The notes beneath the pieces were generated by a model, which ran no database searches, was not told the origin of the DNA, and saw nothing but the letters and a program-made list of their open reading frames with translations. From Candidatus Omnitrophota bacterium (GTDB lineage: Bacteria > Omnitrophota > Gorgyraeia > Duberdicusellales > 4484-171), in the NCBI GenBank assembly GCA_028711575.1, contig JAQTSA010000002.1:1-42870 (forward strand): 42,870 nt of DNA, read 5' to 3'. How positions within the stretch are numbered: position 1 is the stretch's first letter; every line of letters starts with the position of its first letter. Shown piece by piece: positions 32,515-40,417 of this stretch. The position numbers were made by a program, and so were the translations under genes.

Positions 32515-33078
32515 ATGGAAAAAATAAAAATCAATCTTAATCCAAGCAAGGAAGAAAAGCTGGAACTATTTTTTGATAAAGCGGTCGAGACTAATCCTTC
32601 CTTAATTATGGTTATTATAGTTATGGCGGCTATAACTTTAGTTTTACAAATGATAGTATTTTCTAAAGGCGCCCGTTACCGGGCTTTAGCCCGGGAGTGG
32701 AAACAATGGGAAAGTAAATATCAGGCTGTAACCGAATTAAAAAACGAAATGATTAAATTAGAGCAGAATAAAAAAATGGTTGAGGGCGGTCTTGTGCCAG
32801 TGAATGTTTCTAAACTGTTGGAAGCGGTTTACGTGTCTTTGCCGAGCAATATCTGGTTTGATATTTTGGAGTATCGGCCTCAGAAATTTTATATTAAAGG
32901 TAAAGTCGTTAAAATGCAGGAAGATGCCATGGTTTCTTTGGGGGATAAATTTATTAAACCTCTGAAAGAACAAAAAGCTTTTACCGATCTTTTTAAAGAA
33001 ATAAATATAAAAAATACCCATAAAACGCTGTATCGCGGCGTTGATGTTTTGGAGTTTGAAATAGAATGTCTAAATTAA
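32515..33078 (+). CDS. pilN: Pilus alignment protein PilN-like
   Basis: A 187-residue bitopic protein. The N-terminal KIKINLNPSKEEK resembles the PilN segment INLLPW/INLNP that binds PilM. A membrane helix follows (about 28-49), then a coiled coil (ALAREWKQWESKYQAVTELK), and a ferredoxin-like periplasmic domain with LLEAVYVSLPSNIWFDIL and FYIKGKV. The sequence is diverged, so the assignment relies on the motif, the topology and the position between PilM and PilO. It overlaps the next gene by 13 bases. Confidence 0.85.
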   Translation: MEKIKINLNPSKEEKLELFFDKAVETNPSLIMVIIVMAAITLVLQMIVFSKGARYRALAREWKQWESKYQAVTELKNEMIKLEQNKKMVEGGLVPVNVSKLLEAVYVSLPSNIWFDILEYRPQKFYIKGKVVKMQEDAMVSLGDKFIKPLKEQKAFTDLFKEINIKNTHKTLYRGVDVLEFEIECLN

Positions 33079-33623
33079 ACCGATTATTAGAAAAAGAAAG
33101 AATTGTCTTTATCGTTTTAGCTTTGATTTGTTTGTTTGGTATTTTTTTTGTTTTACCGGTAAGTTTTACGAACGCTTTTCGGATTGGTAAAGCTAAAGTG
33201 GGAGTAAACGATAAGTTAAATCAAGTTAAGGCTTTTTGGCCACAAAAAGATCAGTACCACAAAAACATTAAATCTTTAACGGAAGAGATTGATTCTGTTC
33301 AATCAAAAATAATTGAATCTCAGCAAGAACCTGAATTTTTGTCATTTGTGTCATCTAAAAGTAAAGAGTTTAATATTGATATAGAAATTCTTCAGCCCCT
33401 AAGCCAGACTTTCTATATAAATTTAGGTGATAAAGTCTTAAATTATTTTCCAGTAAAGATAAAAGCCAAGGGTAGTTATCATGATTTGCAAAAATTTATT
33501 GATTATGTTCAGAACAGCCGGTATTTTATGGAAATAAAAGAGTTAAAGTTGTCTTTTCAAGGAACACATAATACTATTGAGATTTTGTTATGCGGTGTAA
33601 TTCAAAACAAAAAAGAGCAGTAG
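33066..33623 (+). CDS. pilO: Pilus alignment protein PilO-like
   Basis: A 185-residue bitopic protein with one helix (about 13-33), a coiled-coil region (HKNIKSLTEEIDSVQSKIIE) and a periplasmic ferredoxin-like domain (VKIKAKGSYHDLQKFIDYVQ...YFMEIKELKLSF). PilO pairs with PilN to link the cytoplasmic PilM to the outer-membrane secretin. The protein is diverged, so gene order carries much of the evidence. It overlaps pilN by 13 bases and the next gene by 34 bases. Confidence 0.85.
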   Translation: MSKLNRLLEKERIVFIVLALICLFGIFFVLPVSFTNAFRIGKAKVGVNDKLNQVKAFWPQKDQYHKNIKSLTEEIDSVQSKIIESQQEPEFLSFVSSKSKEFNIDIEILQPLSQTFYINLGDKVLNYFPVKIKAKGSYHDLQKFIDYVQNSRYFMEIKELKLSFQGTHNTIEILLCGVIQNKKEQ

Positions 33624-33937
33624 TTATCGGGGTTTTTTTATTAACCGGAATCTTTTTGACTTTGGCTGATAAATCCCATAGCCAAGGCCAGCGAGATCCG
33701 ATGAGTCCTTTAGTTTCGATTAATGGACAAATACTTATTGCTATTGATGATGGGCCCAGCGACCTTATTCTACAGGGAATACTCTATTCACCAGACTCGG
33801 CTTCGGTTATTATAAGCGGCGAAATCCTAAAAGAAAATGATAAAATTTACGATTATCTGGTAGAAAAAATAAGTGAAAAACAAGTCATTTTAGTTAATGA
33901 TAATGAAAAAATAGTTTTAAAATTGGAGGAAGAATGA
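33590..33937 (+). CDS. PilP-like secretin-linking protein
   Basis: A 115-residue exported protein with an N-terminal signal or anchor (about 10-27) and a small beta-rich domain (GQRDPMSPLVS..., LILQGILYSPDSASVIISGE, KISEKQVILVND). The RDPM and the beta domain resemble PilP/GspC homology regions that bind the secretin N0 domain. It is shorter than usual PilP (~170). It overlaps the PilO gene by 34 bases and its stop overlaps the pilQ start (ATGA), so the set is strongly coupled. Confidence 0.75.
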   Translation: MRCNSKQKRAVVIGVFLLTGIFLTLADKSHSQGQRDPMSPLVSINGQILIAIDDGPSDLILQGILYSPDSASVIISGEILKENDKIYDYLVEKISEKQVILVNDNEKIVLKLEEE

Positions 33938-35355
33938 AGCTACTATCTCGTTTGTTTTTTATTTCGGTTTTTATTCTAGTCTTTGTGTCCGGGGAAGTTT
34001 TTTCACAGTCGGAAAATGTTATTTCAGCAATTAAATTTAAAGACGCGGATATTAATATTGTTCTGCAGTCTATAGCGGAAAAAGCTGTCAAAGGCGGTAA
34101 AAAAGTCAACATTGTAACTAGTCCCAATGTTCACGGTTTAGTTAGTGTAAATTTAGAAAGTGTTGATTGGCAAACAGCTATGAAAGTAATTTTAAAAGCT
34201 TATGATTATGGTTATGAATGGGTTGGCGAGAATATTGTTCTTGTCGCGCCATTAGATGAACTGGCGGATAAAAGGAAAAAATCAGCTTTGGCAAAAGAAG
34301 CGGAACCGTTAGAAACTAAAACGTTTATTTTGAGTTTTGCTAAGGTCGCTGATTTACAGGGATCAATCGCTAGTTTGTTGACTGAGCGCGGCCGATTAAC
34401 TTCAGATTCAAGGGCGAACGCTTTAGTCGTAGTTGATACTCAGTCAAGCCTGGAAGTTGTCGAAAAAGCTATCAGAAATTTGGATACAATTACTCCTCAG
34501 GTTTTAGTTGAAGCGAAGATTGTGGAAACAAACCTTAATAAATCAGAAAATTTGGGAATCAAATGGAACTTAAAGGTTTCGGCTTCCGGATCAAAGCGTC
34601 CGACGACTTGGCCGTTTACCTCTGAGGTTAAAGGAACCGGTTCAAAAATGTTTCCGGTAATCCAAACGCCAAGCGAGTTGGAAAGGGTTAATACTACCGA
34701 GACCAATGCTTCAGGGGACTCGGTTACTTCTTCAGAAGAACGAGTTTGGAATAAGTTAGCTCCAGGTTTCCCGGCAGTAAGCGCGGATGAATTTACTTTT
34801 GGAACTTTAGATTTTTCCCAAATGCAAGTTGTTTTAGAAGCTTTAGCTGCCCGTTCGGGAACGGAAATTGTATCTAACCCTAAAATAACAACTCTTGATA
34901 ATAGCCCGGCGTCGATTAAAGTTGCGACTGAATGGCCGATACCAAGATACACCTATAATAAAGAGACTGGAACCTATGAGATTACTGGTTTTGAGTATAA
35001 ACCGATAGGCGTAACTTTAAATGTCCTGCCTCAGATTAATCAGGAAGGATATATTACCATGGATATTCGTCCCGAGGTAAGTGAGATTATCGGTGAAGTA
35101 GCTTTTGGCGGCACGGCGAGTTTGCCTTTAGTTAATACTCAGACTACAGCTACCAAAGTTATGGTAAAAAATGGTGAAACCCTTGTTATTGGCGGGTTAA
35201 TAAAAGATAAAAAGGGTGATAATTATCAAAAGATACCGATTTTAGGGGATATTCCCTTTTTAGGTAGAATTTTTAAGTATAAGAGTAAAACTGGCGAGAA
35301 GAAGGACCTTTTAATTTTTATAACGCCGAAGATTATTACACCTAAGCGGGAGTAG
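33934..35355 (+). CDS. pilQ: Secretin PilQ/GspD, short form
   Basis: A 473-residue outer-membrane secretin channel. It has a signal peptide (about 1-25), an STN/N0-type domain (ISAIKFKDADINIVLQSIAE, VSVNLESVDWQTAMKVIL), an N1-type domain (KTFILSFAKVADLQGSIASL...SRANALVVVDTQSSLEVVE), and the secretin core. The core includes VLVEAKIVETNLNKSENLGI, IVSNPKITTLDNSPASIKVA and the C-terminal VIGGLIKDKK...IPILGDIPFLGRIFK. No AMIN peptidoglycan-binding domains precede STN, unlike typical PilQ (~700 residues), so it is closer to MshL or short-form secretins. Its stop is 3 bases before the ExeA-like gene. Confidence 0.92.
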   Translation: MKLLSRLFFISVFILVFVSGEVFSQSENVISAIKFKDADINIVLQSIAEKAVKGGKKVNIVTSPNVHGLVSVNLESVDWQTAMKVILKAYDYGYEWVGENIVLVAPLDELADKRKKSALAKEAEPLETKTFILSFAKVADLQGSIASLLTERGRLTSDSRANALVVVDTQSSLEVVEKAIRNLDTITPQVLVEAKIVETNLNKSENLGIKWNLKVSASGSKRPTTWPFTSEVKGTGSKMFPVIQTPSELERVNTTETNASGDSVTSSEERVWNKLAPGFPAVSADEFTFGTLDFSQMQVVLEALAARSGTEIVSNPKITTLDNSPASIKVATEWPIPRYTYNKETGTYEITGFEYKPIGVTLNVLPQINQEGYITMDIRPEVSEIIGEVAFGGTASLPLVNTQTTATKVMVKNGETLVIGGLIKDKKGDNYQKIPILGDIPFLGRIFKYKSKTGEKKDLLIFITPKIITPKRE

Positions 35356-35358
35356 ACA

Positions 35359-36156
35359 ATGACTACTGATTTTTCCGGGTTAAAACAGGCACCGTTTAAT
35401 ATTACCTGTAATCCTAATCTTTTTTTTGAGAGCGTTTCCCACAAAGAGGCTTATGCTGCCCTTTTGTACGGTATTCAGTGCAAAAAAGGAATTATTATGA
35501 TTACCGGAGAAGTTGGCACCGGGAAAACCACCCTTTGTAAGGTTTTACTTGAAAGACTTGACTCAAAAACAAAAACTTCTTTGATCTTAAATCCCTGTTT
35601 CAATGAAAGCGAATTGTTACGGGCAATTATTGAGGATTTTGGTATTGCCGATGTAAAGAGAAGCCGGCTTCAAATGATAAACCAGCTAAACTCCTTTTTA
35701 GTTGAAAGCAGCGCTGGTTCGGGTAACGCTGTGCTGATTATTGATGAAGCTCAAAATCTTTCTGATCGTCAGCTTGAACAAATAAGGCTTCTTTCTAACC
35801 TCGAAACTTATCAGCATAAATTATTGCAAATAGTTTTGGTAGGTCAGCCGGAGTTAGTTGATAAACTTAAAAAACCAAATTTGCGTCAGATCCGCCAAAG
35901 AATATTTGTTAAGTATAATTTGTCTCCTTTAAGCCGGAGTGAGATTGAAGAATATGTTAATATTCGGCTCCAGCAAACAGAAAACAAAAATATAATGTTT
36001 TATCCGGAAAGTTACGATATTATTTATAATTTTTCTCAAGGTATCCCAAGGCTGATTAATATGATTTGCGACCGGGCTTTACTTTTTGGTTTTGTTAAGG
36101 AGACTGATATTCTTGATAAAGCGGTTTTAGAATCTTGTCTTAAAGAGTTAATCTAG
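35359..36156 (+). CDS. ExeA/GspA/MshM-like AAA ATPase
   Basis: A 265-residue AAA ATPase. Walker A is GEVGTGKT (50-57), Walker B LIIDEAQNL, and a further LVGQPELVDKLKKPNLRQIR region is typical of the ExeA/MshM group. In Aeromonas, ExeA with ExeB helps the secretin pass or assemble in peptidoglycan; MshM is the MSHA equivalent. It lacks the C-terminal peptidoglycan-binding domain of full ExeA, which is normal for MshM-type. It follows the secretin after 3 bases and precedes a GspB-like gene. Confidence 0.9.
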   Translation: MTTDFSGLKQAPFNITCNPNLFFESVSHKEAYAALLYGIQCKKGIIMITGEVGTGKTTLCKVLLERLDSKTKTSLILNPCFNESELLRAIIEDFGIADVKRSRLQMINQLNSFLVESSAGSGNAVLIIDEAQNLSDRQLEQIRLLSNLETYQHKLLQIVLVGQPELVDKLKKPNLRQIRQRIFVKYNLSPLSRSEIEEYVNIRLQQTENKNIMFYPESYDIIYNFSQGIPRLINMICDRALLFGFVKETDILDKAVLESCLKELI

Positions 36157-36192
36157 AAAAAAGAAAAAATAAGAAATAAGAAGGAAGGGTTT

Positions 36193-36726
36193 ATGAGTAT
36201 CATTTACGAAGCCTTAAAAAAACTGGAATTGAAAAAACCAACAAAAGGATTAAAGGTAAATAACCGAACCCGGGCCTTTCAAATGCCCTATAAGACTAAT
36301 TATTTTGCGGTTGTAATCATTGTGTTTATATCTTTAGGGTTTTTGTTTTGGTTTAATAAATTTTCCGATAGCCTTTTGGGTTCCCAAAAAATTGCGACGA
36401 GCCCAGTTAATGCTCTTTCCGGGGGGCTTAAACAATCGGATAGTAGAAGTTTGACCCGCTTTGCTAAAAGCAATGAAGCCGGATTTAAAGTTGAGAAAAC
36501 CTGGCCGCTGACCCGCCAGGATATTAAAGAGAGCTTTAGCGATGATATTTATCAGCTTCAGGGAATCCTTTATACTGAAGACAAGCCGTTTGCCTTTATT
36601 AATGGGCGAAAAGTAAATGTAGGTGATTGGGTAAATAATGCTCGAGTCGATAAAATTACAGTTAATGGAGTTGAACTTGTTTCCGGAAACGACAGCTTTG
36701 TTTTAGGGCTAAATTACAGCGACTGA
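36193..36726 (+). CDS. GspB-like protein
   Basis: A 177-residue protein starting MSIIYEALKKLELKKP, the characteristic N-terminus of GspB/ExeB/OutB-type proteins. One membrane helix follows (about 35-54), then a Ser-rich linker and a C-terminal beta domain with YQLQGILYTEDKPFAFINGR and KVNVGDWVNNARVDKI, which matches the GspB C-terminal domain. It pairs with the preceding ExeA-like ATPase. AAGGAAGGG before the ATG supports the start. Confidence 0.85.
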   Translation: MSIIYEALKKLELKKPTKGLKVNNRTRAFQMPYKTNYFAVVIIVFISLGFLFWFNKFSDSLLGSQKIATSPVNALSGGLKQSDSRSLTRFAKSNEAGFKVEKTWPLTRQDIKESFSDDIYQLQGILYTEDKPFAFINGRKVNVGDWVNNARVDKITVNGVELVSGNDSFVLGLNYSD

Positions 36727-36770
36727 TATTATTTATTCTTTAATTGAAACAAATAAGAGGAGGTTTTAAG

Positions 36771-36974
36771 ATGAAAACAGATTATCAATTAGGGGAAGAT
36801 ATTTTCTTAGCTTGCGGAACTTTTTTTGTTTTAGCCGCGGCGATTATGAAGCTTTTTGATTTTAAAATTAATTTAGGATTATCAATTGCCGACGCTAAAA
36901 CAGTTGCTATTATTGGCGCGATATGTATTTTATTAAATATTGCTTTAAATGTGCAAGAGCTAACCCGTAAGTAA
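36771..36974 (+). CDS. Small two-helix membrane protein, unknown
   Basis: A 67-residue protein with two hydrophobic helices (about 11-25 and 42-60) around a short charged loop. GAGGAGG (36757-36763) supports the ATG at 36771. An upstream in-frame ATG at 36744 has no ribosome binding site. It lies 44 bases after the GspB-like gene and may end the pilus operon. No family is recognised. Confidence 0.65.
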   Translation: MKTDYQLGEDIFLACGTFFVLAAAIMKLFDFKINLGLSIADAKTVAIIGAICILLNIALNVQELTRK

Positions 36975-37075
36975 CCGAACTAAGTAGAATTACCCTCTCG
37001 TTTATTCTTTTCTTAGAGCCGTTTTTTCTGTAGAAATAGGAATCGTTCTATAGTGGCTGATTAAACCAAAAATTT

Positions 37076-38101
37076 ATGGACGACTTGAAGTCATATAGTC
37101 TGGGAGAACTAAAGGCTTATTTGAAAAGCCAAAATTTCGCGGCTTTTCGCGCTGAGCAGATTTTTTATTGGATATACGCCAAAAAAGTCTGCGGCTTTGA
37201 TTCAATGACCAATTTACCTAAAGATTTAAGGGATCATTTTAAGTCCAAATTTTATTTATCCGATATAAGTCTTAACGAACGGCAAATTTCCCAAGACGGA
37301 ACCGAGAAATTCAGTTTTCAACTTAATGATAAAAATCTCATTGAAAGTGTGGTAATTGCTGATAAATTAAGAAATACCTTGTGTATCTCAACCCAGGCCG
37401 GCTGCCGATTTTCGTGCCGATTTTGTTTAAGCGGTAAAACAGGTTTCATACGGAATTTATCGGTTAGTGAAATAATTAACCAATATCTTCTCGTCAATCG
37501 GTTTATTGCGCCCAAAAAGATAACCAATATAGTTTTTATGGGAATGGGAGAACCTTTAGATAATTTCGAAAATGCTGTTAAAGCTATAACTATTTTAACT
37601 GACCCCAAAGCGATAGCCTTTAGTAAAAGAAAAATAACGATATCTACCTGCGGGCTTATACCCGAAATACAAGCTATGAAAAAGCTCGATTTAGGTGTTA
37701 AATTATCGATTTCACTTCATTCAGCCGATAATGATTTAAGAGAAAAAATAATGCCGGTTAACAAAAAGTATCCGCTTAAAGAATTGATTCAAGCTTTAAA
37801 AAAACTTAAGCCCGAGCGAGATGGGTTAACTTTTGAATATTTATTGTTATCAATTAACACTAGAGTTGAGGACGCTGAAAAATTGGCGAAACTCTTAAAA
37901 GGAATAAAATCTAAGGTCAATCTGATCCCATATAACGGGTCGAACTTTCAGTTTAAAGCCCCTGAACCTGAGGATTTAGAACTTTTCACTCAGACACTAA
38001 AAAAAAGAGGCGTTTTCTTTACTGTGCGAAAATCGAAAGGTCAAGATATAAGTGCCGCTTGCGGTCAATTAGCGGTTTATAGGAAAGAAAAGGCTAAATA
38101 A
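37076..38101 (+). CDS. rlmN: 23S rRNA (A2503-C2)/tRNA (A37-C2) methyltransferase RlmN
   Basis: RlmN is a radical-SAM enzyme that methylates C2 of A2503 in 23S rRNA and of A37 in some tRNAs. The radical-SAM motif CxxxCxxC is C110, C114 and C117 (GCRFSCRFC). The mechanistic cysteine near the C-terminus is C329 in SAACGQL. Other RlmN signatures include NIVFMGMGEPLDN and KLSISLHSADNDLREKIMPVN. The 341-residue length is normal. A TATAGT (37049-37054) lies upstream; a clear -35 box is not visible. The next gene starts directly at the stop. Confidence 0.95.
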   Translation: MDDLKSYSLGELKAYLKSQNFAAFRAEQIFYWIYAKKVCGFDSMTNLPKDLRDHFKSKFYLSDISLNERQISQDGTEKFSFQLNDKNLIESVVIADKLRNTLCISTQAGCRFSCRFCLSGKTGFIRNLSVSEIINQYLLVNRFIAPKKITNIVFMGMGEPLDNFENAVKAITILTDPKAIAFSKRKITISTCGLIPEIQAMKKLDLGVKLSISLHSADNDLREKIMPVNKKYPLKELIQALKKLKPERDGLTFEYLLLSINTRVEDAEKLAKLLKGIKSKVNLIPYNGSNFQFKAPEPEDLELFTQTLKKRGVFFTVRKSKGQDISAACGQLAVYRKEKAK

Positions 38102-38830
38102 GTGAAACATTATTCAAAGCCAACTATAAGATTTATCTTATTCGTTGCTGTATTTGTCGGTTTGGTTTTTATCGGCAAAATTTTTTCGGTTGATACCCAA
38201 AATCTTTATAGTTACCTGGATAATATACCTAAACTTTACTCCTCGTTATTCTTTTTGTTTTTTTATGTTGTGGGAACTTTTTTTATATGGTACTTAAAAG
38301 ACCCATTAAAAATTATTGGTGCTCTCTGTTTTGGCGCCTACCTTAGTACCGGACTTATTTACTTAGCCGAAATAATTAATGCTTCGATTTTCTTTTTTTT
38401 CAGTTATAAACTCGGAAAGGATTTTGTCGCTAAAAAAATAAAAGGAAAATTTTCAAAATTATATGAAAAACTGGGAAATTTAGATTTTAAATGGATATTC
38501 CTTTTACGGGTTATACCCTTGATTCCTTATCGAGTCCTTGATTTAAGTTTTGGTTTAAGCCGGGTTCCTTTCCGGAAATACATTATTGTTGTTTTGCTGG
38601 GGTCTTTGCCGCGGATTTTTTTCCATCAATTTCCTTTAGCGCTGCTGCGTGATTTTTCGTTTAAGGAACTATCTGAAAAAATAAATAGTAATCCCTTTGA
38701 GATAATCCCGCTTTTATACCAAAAAATGTCTGAATATTTTTTGAGTCATCCTTTAATTCATTTATGGTTTTTTCTTTATGTCGTTTTTGCCTTTTTTGTG
38801 ATAATAAAGTTTAGAAAGCATATAAAGTGA
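38102..38830 (+). CDS. VTT-domain (DedA/TVP38-like) membrane protein
   Basis: A 242-residue polytopic membrane protein with a GTG start directly after the rlmN stop. It has about six hydrophobic segments: residues 9-26, 46-63, 68-90, 92-105, 140-175 and 215-236. The region reading PLKIIGALCFGAYLSTGLIYLAE and WIFLLRVIPLIPYRVLDLSFGLSRVPF matches the VTT (SNARE-associated) domain of the TVP38/DedA group. Some members are lipid scramblases or flippases for undecaprenyl phosphate. That role here is only inference. No ribosome binding site precedes the GTG, so translational coupling to rlmN is likely. Confidence 0.82.
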   Translation: MKHYSKPTIRFILFVAVFVGLVFIGKIFSVDTQNLYSYLDNIPKLYSSLFFLFFYVVGTFFIWYLKDPLKIIGALCFGAYLSTGLIYLAEIINASIFFFFSYKLGKDFVAKKIKGKFSKLYEKLGNLDFKWIFLLRVIPLIPYRVLDLSFGLSRVPFRKYIIVVLLGSLPRIFFHQFPLALLRDFSFKELSEKINSNPFEIIPLLYQKMSEYFLSHPLIHLWFFLYVVFAFFVIIKFRKHIK

Positions 38831-38953
38831 GGATAAGCCGCATTCAACAGTCGGATTATTTAAAAAACGGGTTTTGGGCGCCTTTGGAGAAATATGTTTC
38901 TTTTTATACTTTATTCGGTATAATTGGATTCTAACATAAAAGGAAGGTTTAAA

Positions 38954-39901
38954 ATGGATGATACGATATATAAACTCCCAAGAGAATTTCTGGCTCGGAT
39001 AAAAATTCTCTACCCGGACAAATATCAAAAAATTTGTAGTACTTTTTTAAAAAAAAAGCTAACCGCTTTCAGAATCAATTATCTTAAAACCGATATCCAT
39101 TCATTACGAAAAGAACTTGTAAATACTAGAATTAAGTTTCAGGAATTAACTTTCCCCAAAGGTTCTTTTCTCTTAAAATCGGAATTAAGAATGTTACAAA
39201 AAACTGAGTTATATCTGCAAGGGAAAATCTTTGTCCAAAATGTTTCTAGTATGCTTGTTCCTCTGGTGCTTGGCCCTGAGGGTAAGGATTTAATTTGCGA
39301 CCTTTGTTCGGCGCCAGGCTCTAAAACCAGCCAAATCGCCTCAATTGCTCCGGACTCAACGATTATGGCGATTGAGAAAAATAGAGGGCGGTATTATAAA
39401 CTTTTAGCTAACTTAAAACAACAGGGTGTAGAAAACGTCAAAGCTTTTGTTTTAGACGGTATATGGATACGCAAAAAGTTTCCCGAAACATTTGATAAGA
39501 TTCTGGTCGATGCACCTTGTTCAGCCGAAGGTCTTTTTAATGTTAACAATCCTAGGAGTTATAGCTATTGGAAACCGCGAAAAATCAAAGAGGCGGTGAG
39601 CAAACAAAAACAGCTTCTAAATGCCGCTTTTTATGCTTTAAAGCCGGGTGGCGAAATTGTGTATTCAACCTGTACTTTTGCTCCTGAAGAAAATGAAGTT
39701 ATGCTTGATTGGTTTGTCGATAAATTTAAAGATAAGTTAAAAGTTTTGCCGATACATTTACCGCTGAGCAATGCGATAGAAGGAAAAAGGTTATGGAAGG
39801 GGAAAAAGCTCCTACCAGAAGTGAAACTGTCACGGCGGATTATTCCCAACGAATATATGGAAGCTTTTTTTATCGCTAAGGTAAAGAAGATATCAGATTA
39901 A
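38954..39901 (+). CDS. RNA m5C methyltransferase (NSUN/RsmB/RsmF family)
   Basis: A 315-residue SAM-dependent methyltransferase that methylates C5 of cytosine in rRNA or tRNA. Both catalytic cysteines are present: C189 in DAPCSAEG and C240 in STCTFAPEENE. The SAM-binding motif is LICDLCSAPGSKTSQIA. There is no N-terminal NusB-like domain, unlike RsmB, and no C-terminal PUA, so the target is unclear (RsmF/YebU or archaeal-type tRNA enzyme). The ATG at 38954 follows AGGAAGG. An earlier ATG at 38924 overlaps the TATAAT (38919-38924) that is its likely -10 box. Confidence 0.9.
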   Translation: MDDTIYKLPREFLARIKILYPDKYQKICSTFLKKKLTAFRINYLKTDIHSLRKELVNTRIKFQELTFPKGSFLLKSELRMLQKTELYLQGKIFVQNVSSMLVPLVLGPEGKDLICDLCSAPGSKTSQIASIAPDSTIMAIEKNRGRYYKLLANLKQQGVENVKAFVLDGIWIRKKFPETFDKILVDAPCSAEGLFNVNNPRSYSYWKPRKIKEAVSKQKQLLNAAFYALKPGGEIVYSTCTFAPEENEVMLDWFVDKFKDKLKVLPIHLPLSNAIEGKRLWKGKKLLPEVKLSRRIIPNEYMEAFFIAKVKKISD

Positions 39902-39920
39902 GTTGTATTTAACTAAATAA

Positions 39921-39954
39921 AAAAGGCGCGGTTGTTTAAAACCGCGCCTTTTTT
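39921..39954. terminator. Bidirectional terminator between the m5C gene and HU
   Basis: AAAAGGCGCGGTT (39921-39933) pairs with AACCGCGCCTTTT (39940-39952) around a 6-base loop. A T tract follows on both strands, so it can end transcripts from the left and from the HU gene on the right. Confidence 0.92.
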
Positions 39955-39971
39955 ATTTTTACAATTTAGAC

Positions 39972-40238
39972 TTAGAGCATTTCTTTTAGATCTTTAGAAG
40001 CTCGAAAAGCAACTTTTTTCTTAGCAGGAATTTTAATTGTTTCACCAGTTTTAGGGTTACGGCCGGTTCGTGCTTTTGTTTGTTTTACCTTGAATGTTCC
40101 AAAGCCAGAAATAGCAACATCATCTTTCTTCTTTAAAGATACTTTAATAGCATTAAAAACTGTTTCGACTGCCATTTGAGCTTCTTTCTTTGTACTTGTG
40201 TTTTCTGCGACTGCTTCAATTAGCTGAGCTTTATTCAT
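39972..40238 (-). CDS. HU family DNA-binding protein
   Basis: An 88-residue histone-like HU/IHF protein that bends DNA as a dimer. It starts MNKAQLIEAVAENTSTKKEA and has the FGTFKVKQTKARTGRNPKTG signature loop ending in the DNA-intercalating Pro of RNPKTG. A C-terminal PAKKKVAFRASKDLKEML matches HU exactly in shape. I use ATG 40238 because AAGGAGGTG (40244-40252 complement) lies close upstream. HU or IHF cannot be separated from sequence alone, but a single gene of normal HU length favours HU. Confidence 0.95.
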   Translation of the reverse strand: MNKAQLIEAVAENTSTKKEAQMAVETVFNAIKVSLKKKDDVAISGFGTFKVKQTKARTGRNPKTGETIKIPAKKKVAFRASKDLKEML

Positions 40239-40361
40239 TGAGACACCTCCTTTTTTGTTGAGCAATTAAACCAATGGGTTAACCTTTACATTGGCGGCCA
40301 TAAGTTTAAACGCTAAACGGTTCAAATTGCGAAAAAGCTAATATTTTCAACCCTTTTTACT

Positions 40362-40411
40362 ATTTTATAACCCAAAAAGGTGTTGTCAAGATATTTTAAA
40401 ACAATTATAAT
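40362..40411. promoter_or_regulatory. Divergent promoters with overlapping -35 boxes
   Basis: Leftward to HU: TTGACA (complement of 40384-40389), 16 bases, TAAAAT (complement of 40362-40367). Rightward: TTGTCA (40383-40388), 17 bases, TATAAT (40406-40411). The two -35 boxes share five positions, so RNA polymerase cannot occupy both at once. The rightward start falls at about 40418, the A of the next gene's ATG. Confidence 0.72.
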
Positions 40412-40417
40412 AGAAAG

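Noticed and set aside
34497-34952. 151-codon open frame on the minus strand
   Set aside because: It is fully antisense to the conserved secretin core and has no ribosome binding site or known motifs.
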